Notes: generated by a model not told the origin, from the sequence alone. A DNA stretch of 64,000 nt from Halorussus rarus (GCF_003369835.1 NZ_QPMJ01000001.1:1111589-1175588), one strand, 5' to 3'; shown: positions 53,719 through 62,899, counted from the stretch's first letter. Translations and numbers: made by a program.

Positions 53719-54682
53719 AACGATAGACACCGCAAAGACACTCGACGGCCCCATTCGAGAGAGTTCCACGAAATCCGTCTCTCACGTTGTAGTCGGGATT
53801 CCCGCCTACAACGAAGAACACGCTATTGCAAGTACAGTCCTCGGAGCGAAGAAATACGTCGATCGAGTCATCGTTGTCGATGATGGAAGTACCGATAAAA
53901 CTGCCGAACGAGCACGGCAAGCAGGCGCAACGGTCATCCAACACGAAACGAACAAAGGCAAGGGATCTGCGATTAAAACCCTCTTCACGTACATCGACAG
54001 TTTGGAGTGGGACGTCCTCGTCGTTTTAGACGGGGATGGGCAACATCTTCCAAGTGACATCCCGACCGTCACAGAACCGATCCTCAAGAACGACGCGGAT
54101 ATCAGTATCGGAAGTCGGTATCTGGAACAGGATCCGGAGAACGAAACACCGCGCTATCGACGGTTCGGCCAGCGTGTCTTAGATCTGTTAACGACCGGCT
54201 CCACTGGCGTTAAACTCACCGATACCCAGAGCGGATTCCGTGCCTTCTCTCCCGCTACAGTCAAGAACCTCCCGCTGAGATCGAATGGAATCTGCGTCGA
54301 GAGCGAGATGATCGACGCTGCGGTCCAACAGGGTTTAAGGATAAAGGAGACGCCCATCGACATCAGATACGACGGAGTCGAGGGACAAACGTATAATCCA
54401 CTTCGCCACGGCCTTTCTGTAGTCGCTTTCTTTCTTCGTCTCGTCCGGGACAGACATCCGCTACTCTTTTTCGGCGTTCCGGGAGCGCTGCTGACGCTTG
54501 CTGGAACGATGTATGGTATCGACGCGATCCTCGTCTACCAGCAAACGGGCGAATTCTATCCCGCGAAGGTTCTCGTCAGTGGTTTCGTCACGATAATTGG
54601 CATCCTCGGTGTTTTCTGTGGGCTAATTCTGAATCAGATTTCGGCCATCATCGCTGAATTGACTGAGGTGATCGAGGAATGA
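53711..54682 (+). CDS. GT2 polyprenyl-phosphate sugar synthase-like protein
   Basis: 323 residues from ATG 53711. The GT-A domain has HVVVGIPAYNEEHAIASTVL, RVIVVDDGSTDKTAERAR, and WDVLVVLDGDGQHLPSDIPT with the D-x-D metal site. TDTQSGFRAFSPATVKNLPL follows. Two C-terminal membrane helices (LLFFGVPGALLTLAG, VSGFVTIIGILGVFCGLI) resemble DPM1-like enzymes such as AglJ-type synthases that load a sugar on the lipid carrier. Its stop overlaps the 2-epimerase start as ATGA. Together with that gene it may start glycan assembly in this region. Confidence 0.85.
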   Translation: MSKTIDTAKTLDGPIRESSTKSVSHVVVGIPAYNEEHAIASTVLGAKKYVDRVIVVDDGSTDKTAERARQAGATVIQHETNKGKGSAIKTLFTYIDSLEWDVLVVLDGDGQHLPSDIPTVTEPILKNDADISIGSRYLEQDPENETPRYRRFGQRVLDLLTTGSTGVKLTDTQSGFRAFSPATVKNLPLRSNGICVESEMIDAAVQQGLRIKETPIDIRYDGVEGQTYNPLRHGLSVVAFFLRLVRDRHPLLFFGVPGALLTLAGTMYGIDAILVYQQTGEFYPAKVLVSGFVTIIGILGVFCGLILNQISAIIAELTEVIEE

Positions 54683-55803
54683 CCCAACAGGTCGCTATCG
54701 TCCTCGGCACTCGCCCCGAAATTATCAAACTCTCTCCCGTTATCCGTGAGTGTGACCGCCGAGACGTTGAGTACACGCTTATTCATACCGGGCAACACTA
54801 TTCCGACTCGCTAGACGGCGTATTTTTCGAGCAGTTAGAACTCCCGACCCCAGAGTACAACTTAGCTATCGGTTCCCAGCCACATGGCCAGCAGACGGGA
54901 AAGATGATCGCCGAGATTGAGAAGATTCTGTTGGAGATAGACCCCGATACAGTTCTCGTCCAAGGTGATACGAATTCGGTGTTGGCTGGTACGATCGCGA
55001 CAGATAAGTTGGACATGGAATTAGGTCACGTTGAGGCCGGTTTGCGGAGTTTCAACCGGTCGATGCCCGAGGAGTCGAACCGGAGGGCAACCGACCATTT
55101 AGCGGATTACTTGTTCGCGCCGACAGACGATGCACACGACCTCCTCCGTCAAGAGGGGATTTCAAACGAGCGAATCTTCGTGACGGGGAACACTGTCGTT
55201 GACGCTGTTACCCAGAACAAGGGGTTAGCGCACGAGAAAAGCGACGTGCTCGCCGATTTTAATCTCACTAACCAAGAGTACGGTTTGATGACGGCCCACC
55301 GAGCAGAGAATGTCGATGATCGAACGTGTTTTCAAAGCTTACTCGACGGTGTACAGCGAGTTGCGACAGAGTTCGGAATCGAGGTAATCTACCCTGTTCA
55401 TCCTCGTGCGAGAACCAAAGCGAACAAGTTCGGTTTGCGCATCCCACCGCGAATACGCTTGACGGAACCCAAAGACTATCTCGATTTTCTTGAGTTGGAA
55501 AGCAACGCCGAGATCATCCTAACCGACTCCGGGGGTATCCAAGAGGAGGCCTGCATCCTCGGGGTACCCTGCGTGACGATGCGCGACCACACGGAACGAC
55601 CAGAGACTATCGCCGTCGGTGCAAACACGTTGGTCGGAACTGACCCATCCGATATCGTTGCCGGGGCAAAACAGATGTACGGTGCGTCTGATAACTGGGA
55701 GAGTCCGTTCGGTGATGGTACCGCAGGAACGCAAATTCTGGATATATTAGAATCTGTGACTCCGCCTCAAGACATGACCTCGATTCGGGAGGTTTCGAAG
55801 TAA
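54679..55803 (+). CDS. wecB: UDP-N-acetylglucosamine 2-epimerase (non-hydrolysing)
   Basis: A 374-residue protein that converts UDP-GlcNAc to UDP-ManNAc. All family landmarks are present: IVLGTRPEIIKLSPVI at the start, HTGQHYSDSLDGVFF, LVQGDTNSVLAG, GHVEAGLRSFNRSMPEESNR with the catalytic Asp/Glu neighbourhood, LMTAHRAENVDD, and LTDSGGIQEEACILGVPC near the UDP site. Length is typical. Its product is the substrate of the dehydrogenase encoded at 41720-42982. It is the last gene of the FemAB-small-GT2-epimerase unit, and its start is coupled to the GT2 stop. Confidence 0.93.
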   Translation: MTQQVAIVLGTRPEIIKLSPVIRECDRRDVEYTLIHTGQHYSDSLDGVFFEQLELPTPEYNLAIGSQPHGQQTGKMIAEIEKILLEIDPDTVLVQGDTNSVLAGTIATDKLDMELGHVEAGLRSFNRSMPEESNRRATDHLADYLFAPTDDAHDLLRQEGISNERIFVTGNTVVDAVTQNKGLAHEKSDVLADFNLTNQEYGLMTAHRAENVDDRTCFQSLLDGVQRVATEFGIEVIYPVHPRARTKANKFGLRIPPRIRLTEPKDYLDFLELESNAEIILTDSGGIQEEACILGVPCVTMRDHTERPETIAVGANTLVGTDPSDIVAGAKQMYGASDNWESPFGDGTAGTQILDILESVTPPQDMTSIREVSK

Positions 55804-56071
55804 GTACAGTTGTATCTCTAGGTCGGACTGTGTCGGCTTACCGATAGCTGCGATGTTTGCGAACCACACGGTTCTATCGAACCCACCAACGGCATCGGTG
55901 TACGTCGTCTCGATCACTCGCCCGACTTCCGCGAAGATAACGGATATCCTATAGGACCCGCGGGGTCGCCCTTGCTACATTATCTGCGAAAATCGACTGA
56001 TTGCGCTACGGCCGCCAAAGTTGTCTCAATGCAAATAAATGACCTACTTTGAAGAAGAGATTGGTTCTCAG
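55804..56071. other. Intergenic stretch
   Basis: About 270 bases with no gene or motif that I can recognise. Confidence 0.4.
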
Positions 56072-56166
56072 GTTAATTCCCGATGTTCGTCTTTAAGATA
56101 GCCACTTTCGGTGGTGCGCTGTGAAGAATCGTTGTTATCTGGAATAGGAGGTAGCGAAATACGGCC
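56072..56166. repeat. Imperfect direct repeat, copy A
   Basis: The segment containing GATGTTCGTCTTTAAGATAG, then AAGAATCG..GTTATC.GGAATAGGA, matches 57941-58034 in the same orientation with scattered differences. The two copies bracket the broken ATPase genes. Confidence 0.65.
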
Positions 56167-56204
56167 GAATGACCGGTTCGCGTATTGACCCCATGACCGC
56201 AGAT

Positions 56205-56415
56205 TCTTGCTGTCGTAGATCAACCACGCAGTGATGGCGGTCTCGGGGTCGTACGTCGTGAAGAACTAACGTGCATCAGTTACTGAGAGGGGCTTGAGAT
56301 CAGCGTCGCCGTCCGGCGACCGTAAACCGGTCCGCTTCCGGAGAGTACCTTGTCCTCCATGACGTTAATCGAGGAGCCGACGAGAACGAGCGTCATCCTG
56401 GTCTCTTGAAACTCT
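56205..56415 (-). pseudogene. Fragment of a DUF234-type ATPase gene
   Basis: About 200 bases match the intact ATPase gene at about 30190-30405 closely at nucleotide level (for example GAGAGTACCTTGTCCTCCAT and GAGGAGCCGACGAGAACGAG). The part corresponds to the sensor region around LVLVGSS and the following linker. It has stops and indels. Both ends of the gene are missing. It abuts the end of the neighbouring broken ATPase gene, so two different copies were joined here by recombination or deletion. Confidence 0.75.
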
Positions 56416-57834
56416 ATGGTCCAATCTCGCGCTCACTGCTTCGACGATATCAGCGACCGTAAATATGCGTAGATCGTCTCGTTCTGCCGCTGATTCTTCG
56501 ACGGATGATTTGAATCCGCTGCGTGAGAAGAGCGCGTACTGCTCAATACGCTCACTGCCGTCGTCGGACGCCCAGCGGAGTTCGTCAGCGTGACTCCGGA
56601 GTTTCGAAAAGGCGTCAGCTCCGAGTGGGGACTCTTGGAATTTGTATTCACCGAGGATGAGGGTGTCGCTTGTTGCGAGACCAACGACGTCGATTTCGTG
56701 TTTCCCGTACCACCACTGCCCGGTTTCTCGAACCGTGTAGTCCGAATAGAGTGCTCGGAGTGCCGAACAACATAACTCCTCGAAGTATCGGCTTACGAAA
56801 TCCACCAGTTCCGGTTCGACGAGCACGCTGTACGCGTTGTCACCGAGTTCGTCGTACTGATCTCCCGTCCCGTAGACGAAGTGGAACTAGAACCGAAAGA
56901 ACGAGTCCCGGATGCGGTAGCGGCTTCGTTTGCTTCGCTCTTTTTGGTCGGTGATAGGGACGTGTTGGTCAACGAGGCGAAGGCGGGAGAGTCGGTTGAG
57001 ATACTTCGAGAGTTGATTGTAGTCGATTCCCGTCGCTCCCGCAATCTCGTTCCGACTGGTGTGTCCACCGACAATGGCCTCCAAGATGGAGAAGTACCGT
57101 GTCGGTTCTCTGAGTGACATGCGGAGGACGTAGTGGGGTTCGTGGTGGAGTATGCCATGCCGGGAGAGGATGGTTTGCTGGATGTATTCCGCGAGCGTGG
57201 TGTTGGGCGAGACTTCTTCCAAGTAGTACGCGACAACGCCGAACACGCCCCAGGTGAGCACTTGCTCGTCCGGAGTATACGGCTCGTCGAAGAACTCCAT
57301 CGCGGCAACAAACGGGAGCTGCCGGATGTCGACTTTGAGTGAGACACAACCGTATAAAGGACTGTTCCCCAGTAACGCGGCCTCTTCCATCATGATGATT
57401 GACGACCCAACAAGTACGAACGTCGCGGCTGAGTCGTCCAGTTCGTGGTCGAACATCGCCTACAACACGGACAGGAGACACTCGTCCTGTTCGACGAGGT
57501 AGGGGAACTTATCGAGAACAACGACTGCGTCTTGATCGGCGAGATATCCAAGGACGGCCTCCCAGTCCTCTAGGATCCGCGTGATACCCGGATTGGAGTC
57601 CGCCGCGGTCTCGATGAACTGTTGGAGTTGAAGTGCACTCGTTTTCTGCTTCGCCTGATAGACAACGCAGTCGTCGCGCTGTTTGAGCGAGTGTTTGACG
57701 AGCGCGGTTTTCCCGAGCCGTCGTCGCCCGAAAATCACCGCGAGCTCGGCATCACCGGACTCGTAGAGCTCGTGGAGACAGAGAGTTCCTCCGTCCGATT
57801 CACGAACGCAGTCATGATTGACGTACTTCACCAC
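56410..57834 (-). pseudogene. DUF234-type ATPase gene broken by two in-frame TAG codons
   Basis: One continuous frame encodes a diverged relative of the ATPase at 29395. The P-loop FGRRRLGKTALVK and VVVLDKFPYLVEQDE (Lys replaces the Glu of Walker B) are in the first part. A TAG at 57460-57462 interrupts LLSVL-stop-AMFDHELDD, then comes FVLVGSSIIMMEE. A second TAG at 56887-56889 interrupts FFRF-stop-FHFVYG. The last part has QWWYGKHEIDVVGL and GEYKFQESPLG. Each TAG fits a single change, CAG to TAG and TGG to TAG. No frameshift is seen. After about 56425 the frame runs into the neighbouring fragment. The parts could still be made as separate peptides, but a working protein is unlikely. Confidence 0.75.
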
Positions 57835-57858
57835 TCTAGATGATATTTGCTATTACCG

Positions 57859-57885
57859 TACTCCAGAGTATGATACTCCAGAGTA
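57859..57885 (-). promoter_or_regulatory. Tandem inverted repeats upstream of the broken ATPase gene
   Basis: Two copies of TACTC-CA-GAGTA (57859-57870 and 57874-57885) are separated by three bases and lie 25-51 bases before the ATPase start. Position parallels the inverted repeats before the intact ATPase gene, though the sequence differs. Operator function is inferred. Confidence 0.5.
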
Positions 57886-57940
57886 CGGAAATTGCGATTT
57901 CCTATTTGAAGCGGCTAGAGAGGCCAGGGGTTTACCTCAG

Positions 57941-58034
57941 GTAAATCTCGATGTTCGTCTTTAGGATAGCTACTTTCGGAGATTCCTTATAAAGAATCGC
58001 GGTTATCCGGAATAGGATGTATCGAAATAATGGC
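57941..58034. repeat. Imperfect direct repeat, copy B
   Basis: Partner of 56072-56166, located upstream of the broken ATPase promoter. Confidence 0.65.
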
Positions 58035-58271
58035 TGACCCCCCGGCTCACATATAAAGTATCGAGAAATCCGCGACCCCAGGTCCTTGCCGCTCTTTGAC
58101 CCACGTTGGGCATGGACCTGGGTGAATTCCACTGAACTTCCATTGTCTTTCCGGCAATTCCACCGTGTTATATAAAGCCAGGACCCGTTAGAGACGCCTA
58201 CACGGACGAAAACAGGCGACGCGGGATAAGGGATCGAGGGCTAGCCATCAAGTATTTATAAGAGGCTTGAG

Positions 58272-58316
58272 GCGCCCTCTCACGGCAAGGACTAGGGTTC
58301 AAATCCCTAACGGAGC
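58272..58316 (+). other. 3' tRNA-Glu-like remnant, possible attachment site
   Basis: The sequence has the anticodon loop CTCTCAC (anticodon CTC, Glu), a perfect T arm (TAGGG TTCAAAT CCCTA) and a 3' acceptor strand ACGGAGC plus A, very like haloarchaeal tRNA-Glu. The anticodon stem has mismatches, and no 5' acceptor strand (GCTCCGT) or normal D arm lies upstream. It is therefore not a working tRNA gene. Integrases often use the 3' half of tRNA genes, so this may be an att remnant at the island edge. Core genes begin 110 bases later. Confidence 0.6.
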
Positions 58317-58429
58317 ACTTCTGTCCGGACCCCGAAACCAATATATCTATCTGACATTTTTCGTAGTTCGCTCTCGCGCTCGTCCAGTCATTTCCTCTTG
58401 AAGAAGCTGACATAGCATGCAGCCTCCGA

Positions 58430-59776
58430 TTACTCCAACTTCCCACCGAGGACCTTCGCGGCCGTCAGAACCGGATCCCAGGTCGGGCTGAACGGCGGCG
58501 CGTACGCCAGGTCCAGTTCCTCGAGTTCGGTCGCCGTCAGTCCGGCGTGGAGCGCAGTCGCGACCGTGTCGATGCGCTTGGCCCCCTCTCGGCCGACTAC
58601 ACTGCCCCCGATAACTCGATTAGTCTCGCGGTCGGCCAGCAGCGTCACCGTGAGGTCCTCGGCGTCGGGGTAGTACTCCGCTCGAGTGGAGTCCGTAATC
58701 GTCACCGAGACGGGGTCGAATCCGGCCTCGCGCGCCGCCTCCTCGCGGACGATGCCCGTCCGGGCGGCGCCGAGGTCGAACGCCTTCACGATGGCCGTGC
58801 CCGCGATCTCGCCGACTCGCGTCGGCGTCCCGGTGACGGTCTGGCCGATGGCCCGGCCCGCCCGATTCGCCGTCAGCGCCAGCGGAACGTGGTCCGGGGT
58901 GCCCGTGACGACGTCGGTCGACTCGGCGCAGTCGCCGGCGACGTAGACGCGCTCGACGTTCGTCAGGCCGAACTCGTCGGTCGCGACGGCGCCGGTCGGC
59001 CCGAGTTCGATGCCGGCGTCCTCGGCCAGTTCGACGTTCGGTTCGACGCCAACGCCGACGATAGCCAGATCGACCTGCACCGACTCGTCGTCGAACGCGA
59101 CGCCCTCCACGGCGTCCTCGCCGGCGAACCCCGAGACGGGCGTGTCGAGGTGGAGCTCCACCCCCTGTTCGCGGAGATGGTCCTCGACCGCCACGGCGAC
59201 GGGATCGCCGAACGGTCGGAGGACGTGGGGGAGCATCTCGAAGAGGTGGACCGTCGCGCCGCGTTCGGTCAGCGCCTCGGCCATCTCGACGCCGACGTAC
59301 CCGCCGCCGACGACGGCCGCCGTCTCGGGCGCGTTCTCGGTGACGTACTGCTCGATGGCCTCGGCCTCGTCCATGTCGTGGATTGTGAACACCCCGTCGA
59401 GGTCCACCCCGTCGAACGGGGGTTCGATCGCCCGGGCACCGGTGGCAACGAGCAGGTCGTCGTAGGGTTGCTCGAACCGTTCGCCGTCGGCGGACACCGT
59501 GACCGTCCGCGCCTCCGGACTGATTCCGACCACCTCGTGGCCGGTCCGGAGGTCGATGTCCCGCTCCTCCCGGACCTGCTCGGGCGTCAGCGTGACCAGG
59601 TCGTCCAGTTCCGGGACGTCTCCCTTGACGTAGTACGGCATCCCGCAGGCAGCGTAGGAGACCCACTGCCCCCGCTCGAAGACGATCACGTCCCGGTCGG
59701 GATCCTCGCGCTTGGCCTTGCTCGCGGCGCTCAACCCGGCTGCGTCGCCGCCGATCACGACGAAGGTCTCACCCAT
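58430..59776 (-). CDS. CoA-disulfide reductase / NADH oxidase-type flavoprotein
   Basis: 448 residues from ATG 59774-59776; the upstream extension is not coding. The FAD fold starts FVVIGGDAAGLSAASKAKRE. Cys44 in WVSYAACGMPYYVKGD is the single redox cysteine of CoA-disulfide reductases and NADH oxidases. The NAD(P)H fold is AAVVGGGYVGVEMAEALTER, and YVAGDCAESTDVVTG binds FAD. A dimerisation domain ends the protein. It probably reduces CoA or other low-molecular disulfides with NAD(P)H in the cytoplasm; exact substrate is uncertain. High GC and normal codon use mark the start of core chromosome. It diverges from the PurD-like gene. Confidence 0.85.
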   Translation of the reverse strand: MGETFVVIGGDAAGLSAASKAKREDPDRDVIVFERGQWVSYAACGMPYYVKGDVPELDDLVTLTPEQVREERDIDLRTGHEVVGISPEARTVTVSADGERFEQPYDDLLVATGARAIEPPFDGVDLDGVFTIHDMDEAEAIEQYVTENAPETAAVVGGGYVGVEMAEALTERGATVHLFEMLPHVLRPFGDPVAVAVEDHLREQGVELHLDTPVSGFAGEDAVEGVAFDDESVQVDLAIVGVGVEPNVELAEDAGIELGPTGAVATDEFGLTNVERVYVAGDCAESTDVVTGTPDHVPLALTANRAGRAIGQTVTGTPTRVGEIAGTAIVKAFDLGAARTGIVREEAAREAGFDPVSVTITDSTRAEYYPDAEDLTVTLLADRETNRVIGGSVVGREGAKRIDTVATALHAGLTATELEELDLAYAPPFSPTWDPVLTAAKVLGGKLE

Positions 59777-59928
59777 GAGTGAAGATACGCGGGCGTCGCT
59801 ATAAAGAATTTCGAGGGTCAAACAATACTGATGACGGGACCGCCATCCGACTGAGAGAGCGACGCTACGGACCACTCGGTGACGCGCTCGTCGCGGTTCT
59901 TTTGAGGGTGGCGCTCGTCGGAAGGGCC

Positions 59929-61269
59929 ATGGATTCCAAGCGCTTCCTCTTCGTCTCGGCGGACGCCGCGCTCATCGGCGACCTCGCGTGGCAGATCCAC
60001 GGCGAGGGCCACGACGTGAAGTACTACATCGAGGCCGAGAGCGACCGGGAGATCGCCGACGGGTTCGTGCCCAAGACCGACGACTGGGAGGCCGAACTCG
60101 GGTGGGCCGACGTCGTCATCTTCGACGACATCTGGCGCGGTTCGGAGCTCGGAACCGGCGAACTCGCAGCGGAGCTCCGGGACGAGGGCAAAGCCGTCGT
60201 CGGCGGGACGCCGAACACCGACCGACTGGAGGACGACCGGGGGTACGCGATGGACGTCCTCGAGGAGCACGGCATCGACACCGTCGACCACCACGAGTTC
60301 TCGGACTTCTCGGCGGGCATCCGCCACGTCGAGGAGAATCCCGGCCCGTACGTCGTCAAGCCGCTCGGCGAGGTCCAGAACGTCAAGCGACTCCTGTACG
60401 TCGGGACCGAGGACGACGGCAGCGACGTGGTCGAGGTGCTCCGGGCCTACGAGAAGGCGTGGGGCCACCGGATGAAGGGGTTCCAGCTCCAGCGGAAGGT
60501 CGAGGGCGTCGAGATCGCGGTCTGCGGCCTCTTCGACGGCTCCCGGTTCGTCGAGCCGGTCAACTTCAACTTCGAGCACAAGAAGCTGTTCCCCGGCAAC
60601 ATCGGGCCGTCGACCGGGGAGATGGGGACCTCGATGTTCTGGAGCCGCCGAAACGAGCTGTTCGAGCGGACCCTCGGGAAGCTGGAGGGCTGGCTCGCCG
60701 ACGAGGGGTACGTCGGGAGCATCGACCTCAACTGCATCGTCAACGCGACCGGAATCTACCCGCTGGAGTTCACGCCCCGATTCGGCTATCCGACCATCGC
60801 GCTCCAGGCGGAGGCGATGGAGTCGCCGACCGGCGAGTTCTTCCACGACCTCGCCCACGGCCGCGACCCCGACCTCCGGGTCCACCGTGGGTACCAGGTC
60901 TGCGTCCGCGTCGTGCTGCCGCCGTTCCCGTTCGACGACGAGAAGACCTACGACGAGAACTCCCGGAACGCCGCCATCGTCTTTGAGAACGGCGACAGGG
61001 AGGGCGTCCACATCGAGGACGCGAAGAACGTCGACGGCCAGTGGCGCGCCGCCGGCGAGTCCGGGATGCCCCTGGTCGTGACCGGGAAGGGCGAGACCAT
61101 GCAGGAGGCTCAGGCCGAGTGCTACGAGCGCGTCGACAACGTCATCATCCCGAACCTCTACTACCGCGACGACGTCGGCGACCGCTGGGTGGAGGGCGAC
61201 GGCGACAGGCTCCACGCGTGGGGGTACCTGGGTCCGCGGGACTCGGTCGGTCCGCGGAGCGCGGACTGA
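59929..61269 (+). CDS. PurD-like ATP-grasp protein
   Basis: 446 residues from ATG 59929. It begins RFLFVSADAALIGDLAWQIH, continues as ADVVIFDDIWRGSELGTGEL and YVVKPLGEVQNVKRLLYVGT (ATP-binding lysine strand), and has GSIDLNCIVNATGIYPLEFT then PRFGYPTIALQAEAM, the ATP-grasp metal site and glycine-rich end of glycinamide ribonucleotide synthetases. Compared with typical PurD, the conserved N-terminal substrate motifs are changed. It may be a second ligase with another acceptor and not the purine enzyme. The gene is not in a purine cluster here. Confidence 0.7.
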   Translation: MDSKRFLFVSADAALIGDLAWQIHGEGHDVKYYIEAESDREIADGFVPKTDDWEAELGWADVVIFDDIWRGSELGTGELAAELRDEGKAVVGGTPNTDRLEDDRGYAMDVLEEHGIDTVDHHEFSDFSAGIRHVEENPGPYVVKPLGEVQNVKRLLYVGTEDDGSDVVEVLRAYEKAWGHRMKGFQLQRKVEGVEIAVCGLFDGSRFVEPVNFNFEHKKLFPGNIGPSTGEMGTSMFWSRRNELFERTLGKLEGWLADEGYVGSIDLNCIVNATGIYPLEFTPRFGYPTIALQAEAMESPTGEFFHDLAHGRDPDLRVHRGYQVCVRVVLPPFPFDDEKTYDENSRNAAIVFENGDREGVHIEDAKNVDGQWRAAGESGMPLVVTGKGETMQEAQAECYERVDNVIIPNLYYRDDVGDRWVEGDGDRLHAWGYLGPRDSVGPRSAD

Positions 61270-61282
61270 AGCCGGGAAGCGT

Positions 61283-61816
61283 CTACCGAACGCTCGGATA
61301 CCGGCGGACGCCGAGATAGGCCCGCTGTGGCGCGTACTCGCCGTCGCGGAGGAGTCGGAGGGCGGTCGCGGTCGCGTAGTGGTTGCCGTCGGCGACGTAC
61401 GGCGCGGCGGTGCCCCGCCGGAAGCAGACGATTCGCTCGGACTCGGGCGTCCTGCCGGCGAGTCGGCGGACGTGGTCCACGTCGATATCTTCGAATCGCC
61501 CGCGGAGGTCGGCCCCGCGGATGCGCCGGGCCGCGCCGAGGATGGTGCCGTCGGGCGAGAGTTCTCGCCACGACTCGTCGCGCGGTCCCTCGATGACCTC
61601 GAGCCGCCGGAACGCGGTCTCGTCGAGTTCGGTCCGGTACCACGTCACCGGGTGGCGCCAGACGAACGCGGCCTGGAACGGGCGGTGGGCGAACAGCGCG
61701 CCGACGAGTTGCCAGTCGGCCTCGTCGCCCGAGAGCGAAATCTCGGCCTCCCCCTTCCGCCGTTCGCGGTCGAGCCAGCTCCGGACCACTTCCAACTGCG
61801 AGACGCGTTCTCTCAT
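61283..61816 (-). CDS. Conserved haloarchaeal protein with ParB-like DGNH motif
   Basis: 177 residues from ATG 61814-61816. Near the end, APYVADGNHYATATALRLLR resembles the D-G-x-H-R-x-x-A strand-turn-helix of ParB/sulfiredoxin-like domains, with tyrosine in place of arginine. The N-terminal half (SQLEVVRSWLDRERRKGEAE) is helical and charged. No other motif is clear. Function is unknown. It converges with the PurD-like gene, 13 bases apart. Confidence 0.6.
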   Translation of the reverse strand: MRERVSQLEVVRSWLDRERRKGEAEISLSGDEADWQLVGALFAHRPFQAAFVWRHPVTWYRTELDETAFRRLEVIEGPRDESWRELSPDGTILGAARRIRGADLRGRFEDIDVDHVRRLAGRTPESERIVCFRRGTAAPYVADGNHYATATALRLLRDGEYAPQRAYLGVRRYPSVR

Positions 61817-61936
61817 GAGTACCAGACGACCGATTCTTCGTCCGCCCCGGCTAAAAGGTTGCAAACACCCGAGCAGGGACCAGAGGGGGACCGAGGAACG
61901 TCAGCAGTCCATCGCTTGCCGCGCCCGAGACGAATC

Positions 61937-62899
61937 CTACTGGTGGAGCCCCATCGCCTCGATCTGCTCCTGATAGCGGTTCCGGATGGTGACCTCGGTG
62001 ACCTGGGCGGCGTCGGCGACCTCGCGCTGGGTCTTCTTCTCGTTGCAGAGCAGCGACGCCGCGTAGATCGCCGCGGCCGCGTAGCCCGTTGGGGACTTGC
62101 CCGACAGCAACCCCTGCTCGACGGTGACGTCGATGATCTCGTTGGTCTTGGCCTCGACCTCCTCGGACAGGCCGATCTCCGAGCAGAACCGCGGGACGTA
62201 CTGCTTGGGGTCGACGGGACGCATCTCCAGGCCGAGCTCCTGGGAGAGGTACCGGTAGGTCCGGCCGATCTCCTTGCGTTCGACCCGGGACACCTCCGCG
62301 ACCTCCGCGAGCGAGCGGGGGATGCCCTCCTTCCGACAGGCCGCGTAGAGCGCGGCGGTCGACGTCCCCTCGATGGAGCGCCCGCGGATCATGTCCTCCT
62401 TCAAGGCCCGGCGGTAGATGACGCACGCGACCTCGCGGACCGACCGCGGAACGCCCATCCCGGAGGCCATCCTGTCGATCTCGCCCAGCGCGAACTGGAG
62501 GTTGCGCTCGCCCGCGTCCTTGGTCCGGAGTCGCTGCTGCCACTTGCGCAGGCGATGCATCTGGTTGCGCTTCTCCGAGGAGAGCGAGTTGCCGTAGGCG
62601 TCCTTGTTCTTCCAGTCGATGGTGGTCGTCAGCCCCTTGTCGTGCATCGTCTGGGTGGTCGGGGCCCCGACGCGGGACTTGCTCTCGCGCTCCTGAGTGT
62701 TGAACGCCCGCCACTCGGGCCCGCGGTCGATGGTCTCCTCCTCCAGGATGACGCCGCAGTCCTCGCAGGTGAGCTCCGTCTCGTCGGCGCTCTTGACGAG
62801 TCCGGCGGAGTCGCACTCCGGGCACCGCCGCCGCCCTCCGGTTTCCTCGCTCTCCTCCTCGCGTTCGTCGCGCTCGTCTTGCCGACGGAGCCTCTCCAT
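61937..62899 (-). CDS. tfb: Transcription initiation factor IIB (TFB)
   Basis: A 320-residue TFB. The N-terminal zinc ribbon has CPEC and CEDC. The B-reader region RGPEWRAFNTQERESKSRVG and TIDWKNKDAYGNSLSS follows. Two cyclin-like repeats (SVREVACVIYRRALKEDMIR and SIEGTSTAALYAACRKEGIP; second repeat ending SPTGYAAAAIYAASLL) complete it. It binds the TBP-TATA complex and recruits RNA polymerase. Haloarchaea encode several TFBs; which one this is cannot be told. Length and motifs are complete. Confidence 0.95.
   Translation of the reverse strand: MERLRRQDERDEREEESEETGGRRRCPECDSAGLVKSADETELTCEDCGVILEEETIDRGPEWRAFNTQERESKSRVGAPTTQTMHDKGLTTTIDWKNKDAYGNSLSSEKRNQMHRLRKWQQRLRTKDAGERNLQFALGEIDRMASGMGVPRSVREVACVIYRRALKEDMIRGRSIEGTSTAALYAACRKEGIPRSLAEVAEVSRVERKEIGRTYRYLSQELGLEMRPVDPKQYVPRFCSEIGLSEEVEAKTNEIIDVTVEQGLLSGKSPTGYAAAAIYAASLLCNEKKTQREVADAAQVTEVTIRNRYQEQIEAMGLHQ

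Noticed and set aside
56887-57462. Recoding of TAG as an amino acid
   Set aside because: Two TAGs in one gene are better explained by mutation. Haloarchaea are not known to use pyrrolysine, and other broken genes here are stopped by TGA and TAA.
58230-58316. Complete functional tRNA-Glu gene
   Set aside because: The 5' acceptor strand and D arm are missing and the anticodon stem is mismatched.
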